64,000 bases of DNA from an uncultured Cohaesibacter sp. Lineage in GTDB: Bacteria > Pseudomonadota > Alphaproteobacteria > Rhizobiales > Cohaesibacteraceae. Below the pieces are notes generated by a model. The model was given only the letters and a program-made list of their open reading frames with translations, ran no database searches and was not told the origin of the DNA. The stretch covers positions 3,302,501 through 3,366,500 of the forward strand of contig NZ_OY781114.1 of NCBI RefSeq assembly GCF_963676485.1. The letters are read 5' to 3'. The position numbers and the translations under genes were made by a program. Positions 15,344 through 24,861 of the stretch are shown here, one piece after another (the stretch's first letter is position 1; every line of letters begins with the position of its first letter).

Positions 15344-15999
15344 GGCAGGACTCCTCAAGAGAAACTATCTGACCCTTGTTAGCTCACCATCCTTACAAGA
15401 AGAAAGAAGGGAGCGGCTCTATTTGCCGGTTTTCCTATGGATAATCGGCGATTGATGCTTTTGCACACAGGCAGGCTCTGTTTGCATTGCAGCAATGGGC
15501 GTGTCAGAGCAAAAAGGCGAATCCCTTGTTGTTTCATTTGTTTGGCGTTGCTTTTTGCTGCCGACATATGTGCGCCAGCCCAGATACTGTCCACATGGTC
15601 AGAGAGAGGCGCGAAGTTGCCTTTAAAATACACAGTGCGAAAGATTGCGCTTTCTGACTGCTCCGTCTATAAGACGCTCGCGCCTAACAAGTGGGCTATA
15701 ATTGTATAGCCTGAGTTGTTGGAAACGCTGGTTGTCTGCCGGGAAGCTCTTGTTGAACTACAACTATAGTGTTACGAGGTGCCTCACCTTAGAGACAACT
15801 TGTCGAATTGGTAGAAGGGACATAATGTCCGCTATCGTGAGCTGTGAAGATCGGGTAGCAGACAGGCTTTAACTTGTTTTTTCAGCCTGCTGTTGGCGAC
15901 ACAACGCATTGTTCTTGGATGTCGCAAATTTCGGGTATAGTCTAAACCCATTAAAATTTGCGGTCTTGCAAACCGCCAGAGAGCATAGGGAGGTGTACC
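15344..15999. other. 656-base gap between kdsB-like and CBS genes
   Basis: This interval must hold the promoters of two divergent transcripts. Short reading frames on both strands here have no ribosome binding sites and no family resemblance, and I see no RNA gene or convincing operator. Confidence 0.5.
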
Positions 16000-16467
16000 G
16001 TGCCCTGCATAGACGCAATGGTCGATAAAGTTGTTAGTTTGACCCCCGATCAAACTGTCGAGGAAGCCATGACGGTCCTCGAAACACGGCAGATAAGAAC
16101 GGCCCCGGTTCTTGATGAAAATAACATTCTTCTTGGAATGTTTGGGTTCGAGTCGCTTTTGAAACAAATGCTTCCCGTCTCCGTCAGGATGCCGTCCGGT
16201 CTCCAACGTCTTGGTTTTGTGCGTGGTGCCAAGCCAGATATTGCGCGTCGCTTGCGCAGTATGAAGGCTCAGTCGCTGACAGACGCCATGAACCGGGACC
16301 CTATTGTCCTTAGCCCTGACCTTTCGGTTTGGGAGGGCATTCGCAAGCTGGCCAAATACGGCAGTCCGCTGCCGGTCGTGGAGAATGATACACACAGGTT
16401 CCTCGGCATCGTGACGGAACAGTCCGCCATCGCCGAATTGGAACGTGACGAGTATTCATCACGTTAG
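16000..16467 (+). CDS. tandem CBS-domain protein
   Basis: A 155-residue protein consisting of two CBS domains, which bind adenine nucleotides as regulatory modules. CBS1 is MVDKVVSLTPDQTVEEAMTV to about residue 60; CBS2 is AMNRDPIVLSPDLSVWEGIR to the end with LPVVEND and FLGIVTEQSAI. I start at the GTG at 16000 because GGGAGGTG sits just upstream; an ATG at 16018 is less well placed and the frame upstream lacks a start signal. The next gene, an anion transporter, begins 92 bases downstream on the same strand, so the CBS protein may sense nucleotide state for it. That link is inferred. Confidence 0.87.
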   Translation: MPCIDAMVDKVVSLTPDQTVEEAMTVLETRQIRTAPVLDENNILLGMFGFESLLKQMLPVSVRMPSGLQRLGFVRGAKPDIARRLRSMKAQSLTDAMNRDPIVLSPDLSVWEGIRKLAKYGSPLPVVENDTHRFLGIVTEQSAIAELERDEYSSR

Positions 16468-16559
16468 ACAGGGCTCAGCGCAGTAGATAACCCTCTATAG
16501 GGTGTGTGCCTAACGGGTTGCACACATCCATAGTTAGTGAGAAGAGCCTTAGTTTATCT

Positions 16560-17903
16560 ATGGAACATGCCAGTGGAATCGCCACGAGCGCTGTCTTCGG
16601 ATGGTCGCCTCTCGTTGTGGCAACGGTAATTCTGATTGCTGCCTACTTCTTCATTATTTCTGAAAAGATCAACCGTGCGATTGTTTCCCTTCTGGGGGCC
16701 GGTTTGCTGGTCTTGCTCGGAGTTCTGAACTTCGAACTGGTCGTTGAAGGCATCGATTTCAATACGATTTTTCTGCTTACGGGCATGATGGTGATTGTTG
16801 CAATCACCAAGGATTCTGGGGTTTTCCAGTTTGTCGCCATTTATACCGCCAAGGCGGTCAAGGCGAACCCGCGTAAGCTTCTGGCCGCTCTGGCCATTGT
16901 GACCGCTATTTTCTCAGCGCTTTTGGATAACGTTACAACGGTTCTGCTAGTTGTTCCGGTGACACTCCTGTTGACCGACCAGCTCAATCTGAAGGCTTAT
17001 CCTTTTCTGTTTTCACAGATTTTCGCGTCCAATATCGGTGGTACGGCAACTCTCATCGGTGACCCGCCGAACATTCTGATCGGCTCGGCTGTTGGCCTTG
17101 GCTTTATGGATTTTGTTGAATGGGTTGGCCCGATCGCTCTGATCATTCTGATCATCTGTCTTATCTTCTTTGATTTCATCTGGGGTCGCAAGATGACCGC
17201 CAGTGAAGAAGACAAAGAAGCGATGATGAAATACAACGCCTTCGAAGCCATCGAAGACAAGGTGTTGCTGGCCAAATCTCTCTTCACTCTTGCGCTCGTT
17301 CTGGCTGGCTTCATCTGGGGCCATGGTCAGGGCTGGGAGCCTGGCACCATTGCGCTGACAGGCGCGGCCTTCCTGCTGCTGCTGCATAGCTTTGGTGGCA
17401 AGCCTGAAGAGCAATCCCATCACGTTCACAGCGCTTTCCAGCAGGTTGAGTGGGAAACCATCTTCTTCTTCCTGGGGCTGTTCGTTCTGGTTTCCGGTGT
17501 CGAGCAGACTGGTCTTCTCAAGATCATGGCAGAGAAGCTTCTCGGGCTGACCGGTACGAATATCGAACTGGCAGGCATGATCATTCTGGGTGCGTCTGCC
17601 GTTCTTTCGGCCATCGTTGATAACATCCCATTTGTTGCCACGATGATCCCGCTGATCAAGGCCATGCAGGCAGATCTTGGTGGGCCTCAGGCTATTGAAC
17701 CTCTGTGGTGGTGTCTGTCGCTGGGCGCATGTCTTGGCGGTAATGGTACGCTGATTGGTGCTAGTGCCAACGTTATGGTGGCAAGCTTTGCTGAGCGTGC
17801 AGGCCAGCGCATTTCCTTCATGGACTTCATGAAGCTGGCATTCCCGCTGATGCTCTTCACAACCTTCCTGTCAGCCATCTTTGCCTACTTCGTCTATTTC
17901 TAA
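16560..17903 (+). CDS. ArsB/NhaD-type (ion transporter superfamily) membrane permease
   Basis: Inner-membrane transporter of 447 residues with about 11–12 hydrophobic segments. Two repeated signature blocks are visible: ALLDNVTTVLLVVPVTLLL followed by NIGGTATLIGDPPNILIG in the first half, and AIVDNIPFVATMIPLIKAM followed by LGGNGTLIGASANVM in the second. This is the ArsB/NhaD/SLC13 fold; substrates range from arsenite to Na+/H+ to dicarboxylates, and no adjacent gene decides which. The ATG at 16560 has a weak GAGAAGAG site; a GTG at 16506 is possible. A 7-bp hairpin (16503–16509 with 16520–16526) separates it from the CBS gene. Confidence 0.9.
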   Translation: MEHASGIATSAVFGWSPLVVATVILIAAYFFIISEKINRAIVSLLGAGLLVLLGVLNFELVVEGIDFNTIFLLTGMMVIVAITKDSGVFQFVAIYTAKAVKANPRKLLAALAIVTAIFSALLDNVTTVLLVVPVTLLLTDQLNLKAYPFLFSQIFASNIGGTATLIGDPPNILIGSAVGLGFMDFVEWVGPIALIILIICLIFFDFIWGRKMTASEEDKEAMMKYNAFEAIEDKVLLAKSLFTLALVLAGFIWGHGQGWEPGTIALTGAAFLLLLHSFGGKPEEQSHHVHSAFQQVEWETIFFFLGLFVLVSGVEQTGLLKIMAEKLLGLTGTNIELAGMIILGASAVLSAIVDNIPFVATMIPLIKAMQADLGGPQAIEPLWWCLSLGACLGGNGTLIGASANVMVASFAERAGQRISFMDFMKLAFPLMLFTTFLSAIFAYFVYF

Positions 17904-17940
17904 GAGACAGTAGCGCATCATCCTCTTGGATTAATTCTGA

Positions 17941-17973
17941 CCCTGTCGCCGTTTGTTCGGCGGCGGGGTTTTC
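17941..17973 (+). terminator. intrinsic terminator after the transporter
   Basis: CCCTGTCGCCG (17941–17951) pairs with CGGCGGCGGGG (17958–17968), 11 pairs including two G·U, with loop TTTGTT and a T-rich tail. Confidence 0.85.
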
Positions 17974-18163
17974 TTTGGGCAGGTCTTGGTGAGGGTGGAT
18001 GGCTGCCCTTGCCAAGGTTGGCAACGCTGGCATGGGCATGGTCTATGCACAAGGGGATACAGAAGTCCCCAAAGCCCAGCCCAAAAGGCGTGTCTTCTCG
18101 CCATATGGCGCCAAGGAACGGCTTTGAGGGGGATGTTTATTCTGATTGTGAGAAGGCTGCTGC

Positions 18164-18370
18164 TCAGGAAACCGTGCTGCTGCTGCTGCTCTTATGCAAG
18201 GAAAGCTGCGCGATTGCATAGGCCTTGGTTTCGCAAGAAAAGCTATAGTCTTGTTCTGATGCCTTTTGCATGATCAATTGCATGCACTTGTCCAGATCCC
18301 CATGGAAGAAGGCTTCGGTGAGGCGCTTGCCTTCAAGTGCGGTTGGGCGTTGTTGGGCTTCATCACGCAA
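18164..18370 (-). CDS. possible small hypothetical protein
   Basis: A 68-codon frame beginning with TTG; no recognised family. It is hydrophilic and ends in a serine run encoded by a short GCT-type triplet repeat on the plus strand (about 18176–18192). The ribosome binding site is poor (AGAGG). An 80-codon frame immediately upstream on the same strand (18374–18616) may be unrelated or part of a broken gene. Evidence for expression is weak. The rest of 17974–18597 holds nothing I can identify. Confidence 0.25.
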   Translation of the reverse strand: MRDEAQQRPTALEGKRLTEAFFHGDLDKCMQLIMQKASEQDYSFSCETKAYAIAQLSLHKSSSSSTVS

Positions 18371-18597
18371 TGGTCAGGCCTCTTTCATGAAGTGGATTTC
18401 GGATCGGGAGCAAGCTGCTCTTAGGAAAATCATCCTAATGAAAGATGGGGTTTTGTCTAGGGGTGTTGCGGATAATTTCAACCAAAAGTTTTGTTTGATT
18501 GTGGTGGCGGGAGCCGCGGTCGGTCGAGCACAGGAAAGTCCTTTCCTGCAAGTCGAGGCAAATGCGGCTCGCATGTCAAAAGAAAAAGGCTGGTCTC

Positions 18598-18912
18598 TTA
18601 GCAGACGATCTGCCATTTGACCGTTCCGGCCGAATGCGGATTGGACTGATTGATCCTTGCGATGAGGCGGTCCTGCTGGTCGAGGCTAACAAGGGCATGG
18701 CCATGTGCGCGGCCTGACACGATCAAGACATCTTCCTTCCGTCCATTGCTTTCACGGGTGAGAATGATTGTTGGGGCTTGGCCCTGATGTTCCTGATCTC
18801 CGAACTGATTCATCTCGACATTGGCGACAATCGTTTTACTGACCCATTTGAGATCGAGCAGAACAATTTCTTTATGATGCCAATTGAGATCACCGGACTT
18901 TTCGAATGGCAT
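18598..18912 (-). CDS. hypothetical protein, 104 residues
   Basis: No family recognised. A GGGGAGA ribosome binding site with good spacing precedes the ATG at 18912, which argues for a real gene. The sequence (MPFEKSGDLNWHHKEIVLLD at the start, then DVLIVSGRAHGHALVSLDQQ) has an even mix of charged and hydrophobic residues consistent with a small soluble beta-rich protein; there is no signal peptide or membrane segment. It stands alone, divergent from rpmJ. Confidence 0.55.
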   Translation of the reverse strand: MPFEKSGDLNWHHKEIVLLDLKWVSKTIVANVEMNQFGDQEHQGQAPTIILTRESNGRKEDVLIVSGRAHGHALVSLDQQDRLIARINQSNPHSAGTVKWQIVC

Positions 18913-19317
18913 AGTCAATTCTCCCCACACTACTTTTCAAAAGAAGCTATACTGGTGTAATAGTTTCTATCGAGTTTAAAAGTGATCCAAACGGCGCTCA
19001 TTGCAAATATTTGTATTTTTTTACCTCTGGATACCGAATCTGTTCCACGGTGTGTGTCTGAATGTTTGCAACTTTTGATTTATGGATTGTGTTTTACGTT
19101 CTGGATCCGTATTTATTTCGCGGACTCTGAGCTGCATTTGCATTTAATTTGGAGGTAAATATACCGCGGATTTGATAAATTTGCAGGAAAGGCGGGATTC
19201 CAGCCACAGGAGTCGTTTTCCCGGTTGACAATGGCCGGTAGGAATCGTAATTTCCGCTCGAATTTGCGCGCCTCGGCGCGCTTTTTGTTTCGCAGATTTT
19301 GGCCGAGGCTTGAGACA
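18913..19317. other. AT-rich gap upstream of rpmJ, with a hairpin
   Basis: The interval holds the promoter region of rpmJ and of the divergent hypothetical gene. Near its end, GCGCGCC (19266–19272) and GGCGCGC (19275–19281) form a GC-rich hairpin followed by five T, which looks like an intrinsic terminator or attenuator about 35 bases before the rpmJ start. Nothing else is recognisable. Confidence 0.5.
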
Positions 19318-19443
19318 ATGAAAATTAAGAATTCGCTGAAAGCACTTGCCAAGCGTCACCGTGACAATCGCATGGTTCGCCGCAAGGGTCGTGTTTACAT
19401 CATCAACAAAAGAAACCCACGTTTTAAAGCTCGTCAGGGCTAA
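19318..19443 (+). CDS. rpmJ: 50S ribosomal protein L36
   Basis: 41-residue ribosomal protein of the large subunit. The sequence [20 protein letters not shown] then [20 protein letters not shown] is the alphaproteobacterial type lacking the zinc-binding cysteines. The start is at 19318; the reading frame extends upstream but the family begins exactly here. Monocistronic, with a hairpin/T-tract just upstream that could attenuate transcription and a strong terminator downstream. Confidence 0.96.
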   Translation: MKIKNSLKALAKRHRDNRMVRRKGRVYIINKRNPRFKARQG

Positions 19444-19474
19444 TAGACGTCGGACCTCTTTAGGTTGACGAAAC

Positions 19475-19516
19475 AACAAACGCGCTTGAGAGACTATCTC
19501 AGGCGCGTTTTTTGTT
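19475..19516 (+). terminator. intrinsic terminator after rpmJ
   Basis: CGCGC-T-TGAGA (19481–19491) pairs with TCTCA-G-GCGCG (19497–19507) around one mismatch, flanked by AACAAA and TTTTTTGTT, which extend the stem and give the T-tract. Confidence 0.88.
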
Positions 19517-19805
19517 ATGCGCAATTGAGAGAAAGTCGAGTTTTCTCTATTTCAATTGAAATTTTTAGACCCAACTGACAAATATTGTTTTGCGATAGAA
19601 AACTTCATAGTATCTTTGTTCAATATTAATATGCATTTCTATAATTTTATTGGACAGAAGTGATCTGAATATTTGTTTTAAACTTGTATTTTCGTGTAAA
19701 AATTTTTTGGATAACAGAAATATAATTTCTTTCATGAAATATTCACCTGAATGTTGCTCACTAAAATTAGTGTTAGACTATTCTCGCAACTCAGTAGGGT
19801 GATTT
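19517..19805. other. AT-rich gap upstream of the chemoreceptor gene
   Basis: Very AT-rich, with no coding signal. It presumably holds the chemoreceptor promoter, but no sigma-factor motif is clear enough to mark. Confidence 0.5.
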
Positions 19806-21746
19806 ATGAAACTTAAATATCGTATCTGGGGGCTATTGCTGTTTGGTTTGTTCGGGCTCGGGGTGCTTTCAGGTGCCTTTTACTGGGGTGAAAGCAGAAA
19901 AGCTCAGGTAACACATGCGACAATGCTCGGTGAGGAGAATGTCACTGCTTTTAGTGTTGCCGAAATGGGAATCGGTAGAGTTGCTTCGCTTACAGAGCAG
20001 TTCTTGCAGCAAGGTGATATGGCTCTTGTTGATCGGATGGAGACTGTGGCAGCGGACAGTCGGTCCACCTTTGGTCAGCTGGGTGATCAGACACCTATAT
20101 TGACAAGCTTGATGCAGGATGCCGTGACGGGCGCAAAAGGGATCGTCAAGGCGCGCACTGTTGCCGGGCTTTCCGAGAATGAAGGGCTGAAGGGCGAGCT
20201 CAGGACAGCGGTAAAGACAGTAGAAGCCAAACTGAAAGAGGTGGGCAAGGCCGATGCAGCGGTTTCTATCGATGCCATCATGGTCAAGATGCTGATGCTG
20301 CGCCGGCATGAGAAAGACTATATGCTGCGCCAGAAGGAAAAATACGTCGAGACATTCAACAAGCGGATCAAGGAATTCTACGCGGTCCTTGCTGCTTCCA
20401 ACGTGCCGCAGGGCGTGCAGGACGAGATAGTCCCATTGATGGAAGCCTATCACGACAAATTTCTCAAGTGGACGCAAGCCAATCAAACTGTGTTGGCGCT
20501 GGTGAACGCCTACCGCGATAGGATCAAGGGCATTTCAGGGCAACTCTCCGAGCTGAAAGACGCCGCTGATGCACAACTGGCCTTGGCTGTGGAGGAGCGC
20601 AAGAGCATTGAAGCACAGGTGGATGCCATCGCGATTGGTACTATTATCGCTACAGTCATTCTTCTTATTGGTGGTGGAGCCCTTGTGATCCGGTCGATCA
20701 CCCATCCGATCCGGAATGTGACGGGAGCCATGGATCAGATTGCGAAAGGCAATCTTGATACAACCATTCCTGTCTGTCGGCAGGATGACGAGATCGGGGC
20801 TCTTTGCAAGATCGCGACCATTTTGCATCAGAATGTGAAGATGCAGAAGGAAATGGAGGCTGAGGAGCTGGCCCGTCATCGTCAAGCCGAGCGTGAGAAG
20901 CAATCGATGATGGTGCAGTTGGCCGATGAGTTCGATCGTCATGTGAGTGGCATTGTTGAAGCTGTTTCCCTGTCTTCTCAGCAATTGTCAACGACGGCGC
21001 GGACAATGGCCGACGTTGCCGAGCAGACCGAAGATCAGGCGACATCAGCAGCCGCAGCTTCCAGCCAGACCATGAGCAATGTACAGACCATTGCGTCTGC
21101 TACCGAGGAGATGACCGCCTCCATAGCCGAGATCAGTGAGCAGATCGACATGGCCTCTGGGGCCGCTCAAGAGGCTGTTGGCAAGGTGGGCAGCACCAGC
21201 AAGCAGATGCAATCCCTTGCAGCCACGGCGAGCAAGATCGGCGAGGTGGTTGAGATGATCTCCTCCATTGCCGAGCAGACCAATCTTCTGGCTCTCAACG
21301 CCACGATTGAATCCGCCCGTGCCGGAGAAGCGGGTAAGGGGTTTGCAGTGGTGGCAGGCGAGGTCAAGGCGCTGGCAGGCCAGACGACCAAAGCAACCGA
21401 GCAGATTTCGCAACAGATTGCCGAAATCCAGTCGGCGACGAGCGAGGCGTCCCTGTCAATTGAGGCGGTTAGCAAGGTGATTATGAATGTGGAAGCGATT
21501 TCTTCTGCCATTGCGGGGGCTATTGCCGAGCAGAATGCGACTGCACACGAAATTTCCGGCAATATTCATCAGGCAGCTCAGGGAACCGAGCAGGTGAATG
21601 AAAATGTATCTCAGGTTTCAACTGCCTCCAAGAATGCCGGGCGCACTTCTGATGAGGTTGTCAGTGCTGTGAAGACACTGGGTGAGCAATCTGATCAATT
21701 GAAGGAAAAGGTCTCCAGTTTTATCGAACGGGTTCGTGCAGTATAG
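19806..21746 (+). CDS. methyl-accepting chemotaxis protein
   Basis: Membrane chemoreceptor of 646 residues. TM1 is at about residues 8–27, a helical periplasmic sensor domain at 35–275, TM2 at about 276–298 ([20 protein letters not shown]), a HAMP linker to about 355, then a cytoplasmic coiled-coil signalling domain. The highly conserved hairpin tip is [20 protein letters not shown] (about residue 490) and following residues. The sensor region looks like a helical-bundle (HBM/4HB-like) type that binds small organic acids in characterised cases. No CheR-tethering pentapeptide is present at the C-terminus. AGGGTGA precedes the ATG. The ligand cannot be read from sequence. Confidence 0.95.
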   Translation: MKLKYRIWGLLLFGLFGLGVLSGAFYWGESRKAQVTHATMLGEENVTAFSVAEMGIGRVASLTEQFLQQGDMALVDRMETVAADSRSTFGQLGDQTPILTSLMQDAVTGAKGIVKARTVAGLSENEGLKGELRTAVKTVEAKLKEVGKADAAVSIDAIMVKMLMLRRHEKDYMLRQKEKYVETFNKRIKEFYAVLAASNVPQGVQDEIVPLMEAYHDKFLKWTQANQTVLALVNAYRDRIKGISGQLSELKDAADAQLALAVEERKSIEAQVDAIAIGTIIATVILLIGGGALVIRSITHPIRNVTGAMDQIAKGNLDTTIPVCRQDDEIGALCKIATILHQNVKMQKEMEAEELARHRQAEREKQSMMVQLADEFDRHVSGIVEAVSLSSQQLSTTARTMADVAEQTEDQATSAAAASSQTMSNVQTIASATEEMTASIAEISEQIDMASGAAQEAVGKVGSTSKQMQSLAATASKIGEVVEMISSIAEQTNLLALNATIESARAGEAGKGFAVVAGEVKALAGQTTKATEQISQQIAEIQSATSEASLSIEAVSKVIMNVEAISSAIAGAIAEQNATAHEISGNIHQAAQGTEQVNENVSQVSTASKNAGRTSDEVVSAVKTLGEQSDQLKEKVSSFIERVRAV

Positions 21747-21775
21747 GCCGCTGGATCAAGACTGGTATGCATAGC

Positions 21776-21807
21776 AAAAGGGCCGGTGTTTAGACCGGCC
21801 CTTTTTT
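21776..21807. terminator. bidirectional terminator between the chemoreceptor and pyk
   Basis: AAAAGGGCCGGT (21776–21787) pairs perfectly with ACCGGCCCTTTT (21794–21805) across GTTTAG, with A and T runs outside, serving both convergent genes. Confidence 0.92.
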
Positions 21808-21830
21808 ATCGAGAGATGCGCTGCTGCAGC

Positions 21831-23273
21831 TTAGATGCCGCCAAGGCCGTCGCTACCGACAAAGGCGATGCGCAGCATGTTGGTTGCGCCCGGAGTGCCC
21901 AGCGGCACCCCTGCGGTGATGATGACACGCTGGCCGGGCTTGGCCAGTCCAATCTTGTAGGACGTGCTGCAGGCGCGGTCGACCATTTCATCCAGAATGC
22001 CGGTTTCTTCGGAAACCACGCAATGCAGGCCCCATACCAGAGCCAGACGGCGGGCCGTGGCAATGATCGGGCTAATGGCCACAATCGGGGTCTGAGGCCG
22101 TTCACGTGCGGCACGCAGGCCTGTGGTGCCTGAAGAGGTGTAGCAAACGATCGTCGCCAGATTGAGCGTTTCGGCGATCTGACGGGCTGCCGCAGAAATG
22201 GCATCCGCACCGGTTGCTTCAGGTTCGGCGCGTTGTGCATAGATGATGTTGGTGTAGTACGGATCGCGCTCGGCTTCCTCGGCGATGCGGTTCATCATGG
22301 AGACCGCTTCGAACGGGTAGTCCCCTGCCGCAGACTCGGCAGACAGCATCACAGCGTCGGCGCCGTCAAACACTGCGGTTGCAACGTCGGACGCTTCGGC
22401 GCGGGTCGGCATCGGCGAGTTGATCATGGATTCCAGCATCTGGGTTGCCACGACAACCGGCTTGCCGGCCTGACGGGCAGCGCGGGTGATCTGTTTCTGA
22501 ATGCCGGGAACCTTTTCCAGAGGCATTTCAACACCAAGGTCACCACGGGCCACCATGATGGCGTCGGACAGCTCGATGATTTCGTGAATGCGTTCAACAG
22601 CCTGTGGCTTCTCGATTTTAGAGAGAATGCCAGTGCGGCCGCGCGAAAGCTTGCGTACTTCTGCAACGTCTTCAGGGCGCTGAACGAAGGAAAGGGCGAT
22701 CCAGTCCACGTCGGCGTCAACCGCCGCGTCGAGGTCGGCGCGGTCTTTTGGTGTCAGAGCCGAGAAGGAGAGCGTGGAATCAGGGAAGCTGATGCCCTTG
22801 CGGTTGGAGATCGGACCGCCGGTGACCACCTCGGTATGGATGGAATCTGCCGTGGTGGAAATTGTTCTGAGGCGAACCTTGCCATCGTCGAGAAGCAGGA
22901 TGTCGCCTTCTTTGACGGAGCCGAAAATTTCAGGATGAGGCAACTGAACGCGTGATGTGTCGCCGGGCTTGTCCGAGCTATCCAGCGAGAAGCGGGAGCC
23001 GTTGACCAGATCCACTTTCGTGTCGGCGAAAATGCCAAGGCGCAGTTTGGGGCCCTGAAGGTCGGCCAGAATACCGATCGGGCGGCCCACTTCCTTTTCC
23101 ACTTCCCGGATCAGCTTGACGCGTGAGTTCAGCGTTTCATGATCGGAGTGGCTCATGTTGATGCGGAAAACATCGGCGCCAGCCAGGAAGAGTTGTTTGA
23201 TTTGTTCCTTCTTTTCTGAAGCCGGGCCCAATGTGGCCAGGATTTTTACTTTCCGGTTGCGTCTTACAGTCAC
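21831..23273 (-). CDS. pyk: pyruvate kinase
   Basis: Converts phosphoenolpyruvate and ADP to pyruvate and ATP, the last step of lower glycolysis. The 480 residues include the N-terminal KILATLGPAS motif, FRINMSHSDHE, the active-site block GILSKIEKPQAVERIHEI, the MVARGDLGVEMPLEKVP segment and the C-terminal domain. The start is a GTG at 23273 preceded by AGGGA. In Rhizobiales pyk is usually followed by a DUF1036 gene near a DUF2312 gene; here DUF1036 lies 10 bases upstream on the same strand, so the two are probably co-transcribed. Confidence 0.97.
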   Translation of the reverse strand: MTVRRNRKVKILATLGPASEKKEQIKQLFLAGADVFRINMSHSDHETLNSRVKLIREVEKEVGRPIGILADLQGPKLRLGIFADTKVDLVNGSRFSLDSSDKPGDTSRVQLPHPEIFGSVKEGDILLLDDGKVRLRTISTTADSIHTEVVTGGPISNRKGISFPDSTLSFSALTPKDRADLDAAVDADVDWIALSFVQRPEDVAEVRKLSRGRTGILSKIEKPQAVERIHEIIELSDAIMVARGDLGVEMPLEKVPGIQKQITRAARQAGKPVVVATQMLESMINSPMPTRAEASDVATAVFDGADAVMLSAESAAGDYPFEAVSMMNRIAEEAERDPYYTNIIYAQRAEPEATGADAISAAARQIAETLNLATIVCYTSSGTTGLRAARERPQTPIVAISPIIATARRLALVWGLHCVVSEETGILDEMVDRACSTSYKIGLAKPGQRVIITAGVPLGTPGATNMLRIAFVGSDGLGGI

Positions 23274-23283
23274 GACAGTTTCC

Positions 23284-23742
23284 CTATTCTTGATCGGTCA
23301 ATTGAACCGTATAATCTTGTTTACCGGCTGTATCTATTTCGAAGAAGCCGGTGCGTTCAAATCCTCTTGCAACGCATTCCTGTGTGCCTTTGATCTTGAA
23401 CTCAAGATCCTGAGTGCACATGAATGAATCGCCGTTCCACTGACCGCCCTTGTCGTAGTCTATGGCATGAATGAGATAGCGGGTTTTTACGAGTAGGCCC
23501 TTAAGCACTGTCTCGCATTTTTCTGGGTCCAGATTCCACCAGCCTTCGCTGATCCATTCACCTTTCAACTCGTATCCAATAGCCAGCCCGACCGTGCTGC
23601 TTGTTTTGTTGCAAACCCGCAGGTCTGCTGCGGCATCGAGGCTGCTTGCTACCAGGAGCATCGTGGTCAGAGCCAATGTCTTGCCCTTAATAGAAGCAAG
23701 GCATCGAGCGCTAGTCTTTGCGTTTTGTTTCCAGTTAAACAT
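23284..23742 (-). CDS. DUF1036 secreted protein
   Basis: A 152-residue DUF1036 protein with an N-terminal signal segment (LALTTMLLVASSLDAAA) and the family core DLRVCNKTSSTVGLAIGYEL, GWWNLDPEKCETVLKGLL and DSFMCTQDLEFKIKGTQEC, including conserved cysteines that may pair in the periplasm. Function is unknown. I begin at the ATG at 23742 (MFNWKQ); the frame is open to 23802 and a shorter start at MLLVASS is also possible, with no decisive ribosome binding site. Located immediately upstream of pyk on the same strand. Confidence 0.85.
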   Translation of the reverse strand: MFNWKQNAKTSARCLASIKGKTLALTTMLLVASSLDAAADLRVCNKTSSTVGLAIGYELKGEWISEGWWNLDPEKCETVLKGLLVKTRYLIHAIDYDKGGQWNGDSFMCTQDLEFKIKGTQECVARGFERTGFFEIDTAGKQDYTVQLTDQE

Positions 23743-24518
23743 GGGGCTCGGTATCGTCTTTTCTTTTTTGGAGAGCCGCCAACTGTTTCGCGTTTCATGC
23801 ATCTATTGTCAATGTATATATTCTACATTAGTAGAATTTTTCTGACATGATGGACGGGGAGTTATCTAGCTCTTTGTCTGTTGTTCTACTTGAAACCTAT
23901 TTGCTTGCCTGAAGACAGCTCGATGAGACACTGCCCGCTGAATTCCGGTCTTGGCGCTTGGTTGCTTCAATAGGGAGTTTCGATAGGATCCTTGCACGAA
24001 TAACGGTGTATGTTGACGGTATTATGACTTTAACGGTCGCATTATAGTAGGGTCAAAAAGGGATAAGCAATCTCAACCTTTCGTTTAATGCATGGACCGT
24101 TTTGACAAGGCCTGACTATCTGGGGACTTTGTGTTATTTTGGGCGCCGAATAGGGATTTGCTCAAATTGATGCTTGTTCCGGACATGATGCTGACTATTA
24201 TGGGCCCCTGCGAAGGATCGCGCCAGGGACGATGATGGCTTTGGCTGTCAGAGCAGGGCCAATGGCCTTGGGCAAACTGACCAGATGAAAATGGTCCAGT
24301 GGCCTGTTGTTCGGGCTTCTTGGGTTTGCCTTTCAATCCAGATGTTTTCCAGAGTTGGGGACTGGTGTAGGGTCTGGATTTATTTGGCCTTGTTCTCGCC
24401 GCTATGGCGCGGTGTTAATCTTGTCGCAATAGAATTTGGTTAGAGAGCGGTTAATAGAAGTTGCTTGTGGGGTGTAAGCTCAGCAGGCAGGCTTCAGAAC
24501 CCAAATGTGGAGTAGGGA
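23743..24518. other. 776-base gap between DUF1036 and gapR
   Basis: Contains a perfect ATTCTAC/GTAGAAT inverted repeat (23820–23826, 23831–23837) followed by TTTTT, which could be an operator for the DUF1036 promoter or a small terminator on the plus strand. The remaining sequence has no supported gene on either strand; the 83-codon frame at 24085–24336 has no ribosome binding site or family. Confidence 0.45.
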
Positions 24519-24776
24519 ATGTCAAATACTGGTGGTGTCGCCGCTGATCAGTTGCGTGCTTTTGTGGAGCGCATTGAGCGACTTGAAGAAGAAAAGAAGG
24601 CGATCTCGGACGATATCAAAGATGTTTATGCTGAAGCCAAGGGCAACGGCTATGACGTCAAGGTGATGCGGCAGGTTGTCCGCATGCGTAAACAGGACAG
24701 CAATGAGCGTCAGGAAATGGAAGCTTTGCTGGATCTGTATCTGCATGCTTTGGGTATGGCGGCAAGCGCTGAATAA
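24519..24776 (+). CDS. gapR: GapR family nucleoid protein (DUF2312/UPF0335)
   Basis: 85-residue helical DNA-binding protein. The sequence [20 protein letters not shown] then [20 protein letters not shown] and MRKQD closely follows Caulobacter GapR, which binds AT-rich, overtwisted DNA ahead of replication and transcription and supports topoisomerase action. It consists of a coiled coil followed by a lysine/arginine-rich helix, and has the family's usual length. GTAGGGA precedes the ATG. It stands as its own transcript after a long gap. Confidence 0.93.
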   Translation: MSNTGGVAADQLRAFVERIERLEEEKKAISDDIKDVYAEAKGNGYDVKVMRQVVRMRKQDSNERQEMEALLDLYLHALGMAASAE

Positions 24777-24861
24777 ACCATGAAATTCTGTGTGGCCGGT
24801 CTGCGTGGCCGGCCATATTCTCAAGAAGTGTCCTCTTGTCCTGTTCTTTGGCGTCTTTCCC

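Noticed and set aside
15379-15709. 84- and 90-codon frames on opposite strands
   Set aside because: Mutually antisense, no ribosome binding site, composition not like neighbouring genes.
18176-18192. GCT triplet run
   Set aside because: Only about five units and inside a weak frame; not enough to call a functional repeat or phase-variable tract.
24085-24336. 83-codon minus-strand frame upstream of gapR
   Set aside because: No ribosome binding site or recognisable protein features.
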